Source: an uncultured Ruminococcus sp. (GTDB taxonomy: Bacteria > Bacillota > Clostridia > Oscillospirales > Acutalibacteraceae). Taken from it: 23,155 bases of DNA. The stretch spans positions 1 through 23,155 of the forward strand of contig UQQD01000021.1 of NCBI GenBank assembly GCA_900543095.1, given 5' to 3'. Positions 23,095 to 23,155 of this stretch are shown here, piece by piece (position 1 is the stretch's first letter; each line of letters begins with the position of its first letter). Position numbers and translations under genes: made by a program. The notes under the pieces are model-generated. The model was not told where the DNA came from, did not search any database, and saw only the letters and a program-made list of their open reading frames with translations.

Positions 23095-23155
23095 TGAAAA
23101 TGTAGGGACAGCCCTTGCGGCTGTCCGTGGGCGAACAATGTATTCCCTTGATAAG
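23095..23155. repeat. Start of another dispersed repeat block, cut by the window end
   Basis: Contains the GGACAGCC/GGCTGTCC hairpin (23106-23126) and then GGGCGAACAATGTATTCCC, matching 10095-10140 almost exactly. The window stops within the TTCCCTT/AAGGGAA hairpin. By analogy with cluster 2, the sequence that opens this window would come next in a full block. Confidence 0.85.

Overview
The window looks like chromosome from a strictly anaerobic, endospore-forming clostridial Firmicute, probably a gut Oscillospiraceae/Ruminococcaceae-type lineage. This rests on processed sporulation sigma factors (pro-SigK, pro-SigE with its protease SpoIIGA), two [FeFe]-hydrogenase-family proteins, AGGAG-type ribosome binding sites, sigma-A promoters with 17-nt spacers, and no sign of an outer membrane. 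The genus is inference. I see no rRNA, tRNA, CRISPR array, transposase or phage gene.

Layout. 1-199: palindrome-rich repeats. 203-961 (-): exoA (exonuclease III), divergent from sigK at 1070 (+). 1914-7478 (+): a six-gene, tightly packed run: a phosphotransferase-fold kinase, two tandem thioredoxin-like [2Fe-2S] ferredoxins, a PAS-containing sensory-type [FeFe]-hydrogenase homologue, a SpoIIE/PP2C-type phosphatase, and a group B-like [FeFe] hydrogenase. It ends at a strong bidirectional terminator. 7593-9901 (-): nadC and nadB (order nadB-nadC), with a promoter and a structured leader of about 113 nt. 10085-10370: repeats. 10383-10472 (-): a 29-residue membrane peptide gene, divergent from spoIIGA-sigE (+). 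12143-15930 (-): pfkA, then a MORN-repeat protein, an MscS channel and a small lipoprotein. 16137-20458 (+): a membrane-anchored GT2 glycosyltransferase, a repeat cluster, then a 952-residue fusion of an acyltransferase-3 domain to a polytopic GT-C-like domain. 20606-22324 (+): alpha-phosphoglucomutase. 22440-23155: more repeats plus a MITE-like 133-bp palindromic element.

How the genes may work together. The hydrogenase run is the most system-like part. Redox ferredoxins feed a hydrogenase-fold sensor that carries PAS and coiled-coil output. The sensor overlaps the gene for a serine/threonine phosphatase and sits beside a probable catalytic or H2-interacting hydrogenase, so a hydrogen- or redox-responsive dephosphorylation switch is plausible. 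SpoIIGA would process pro-SigE in the mother cell, with SigK acting later. The GT2 and the acyltransferase/GT-C fusion look like a polyprenyl-phosphate-sugar synthase plus a membrane transferase for decorating a cell-surface glycan.

The intergenic repeats are built from a few short perfect palindromes in recurring order. Twelve copies of one of them all lie in the same orientation. Stem variants with paired changes at both arms suggest that base pairing is maintained.
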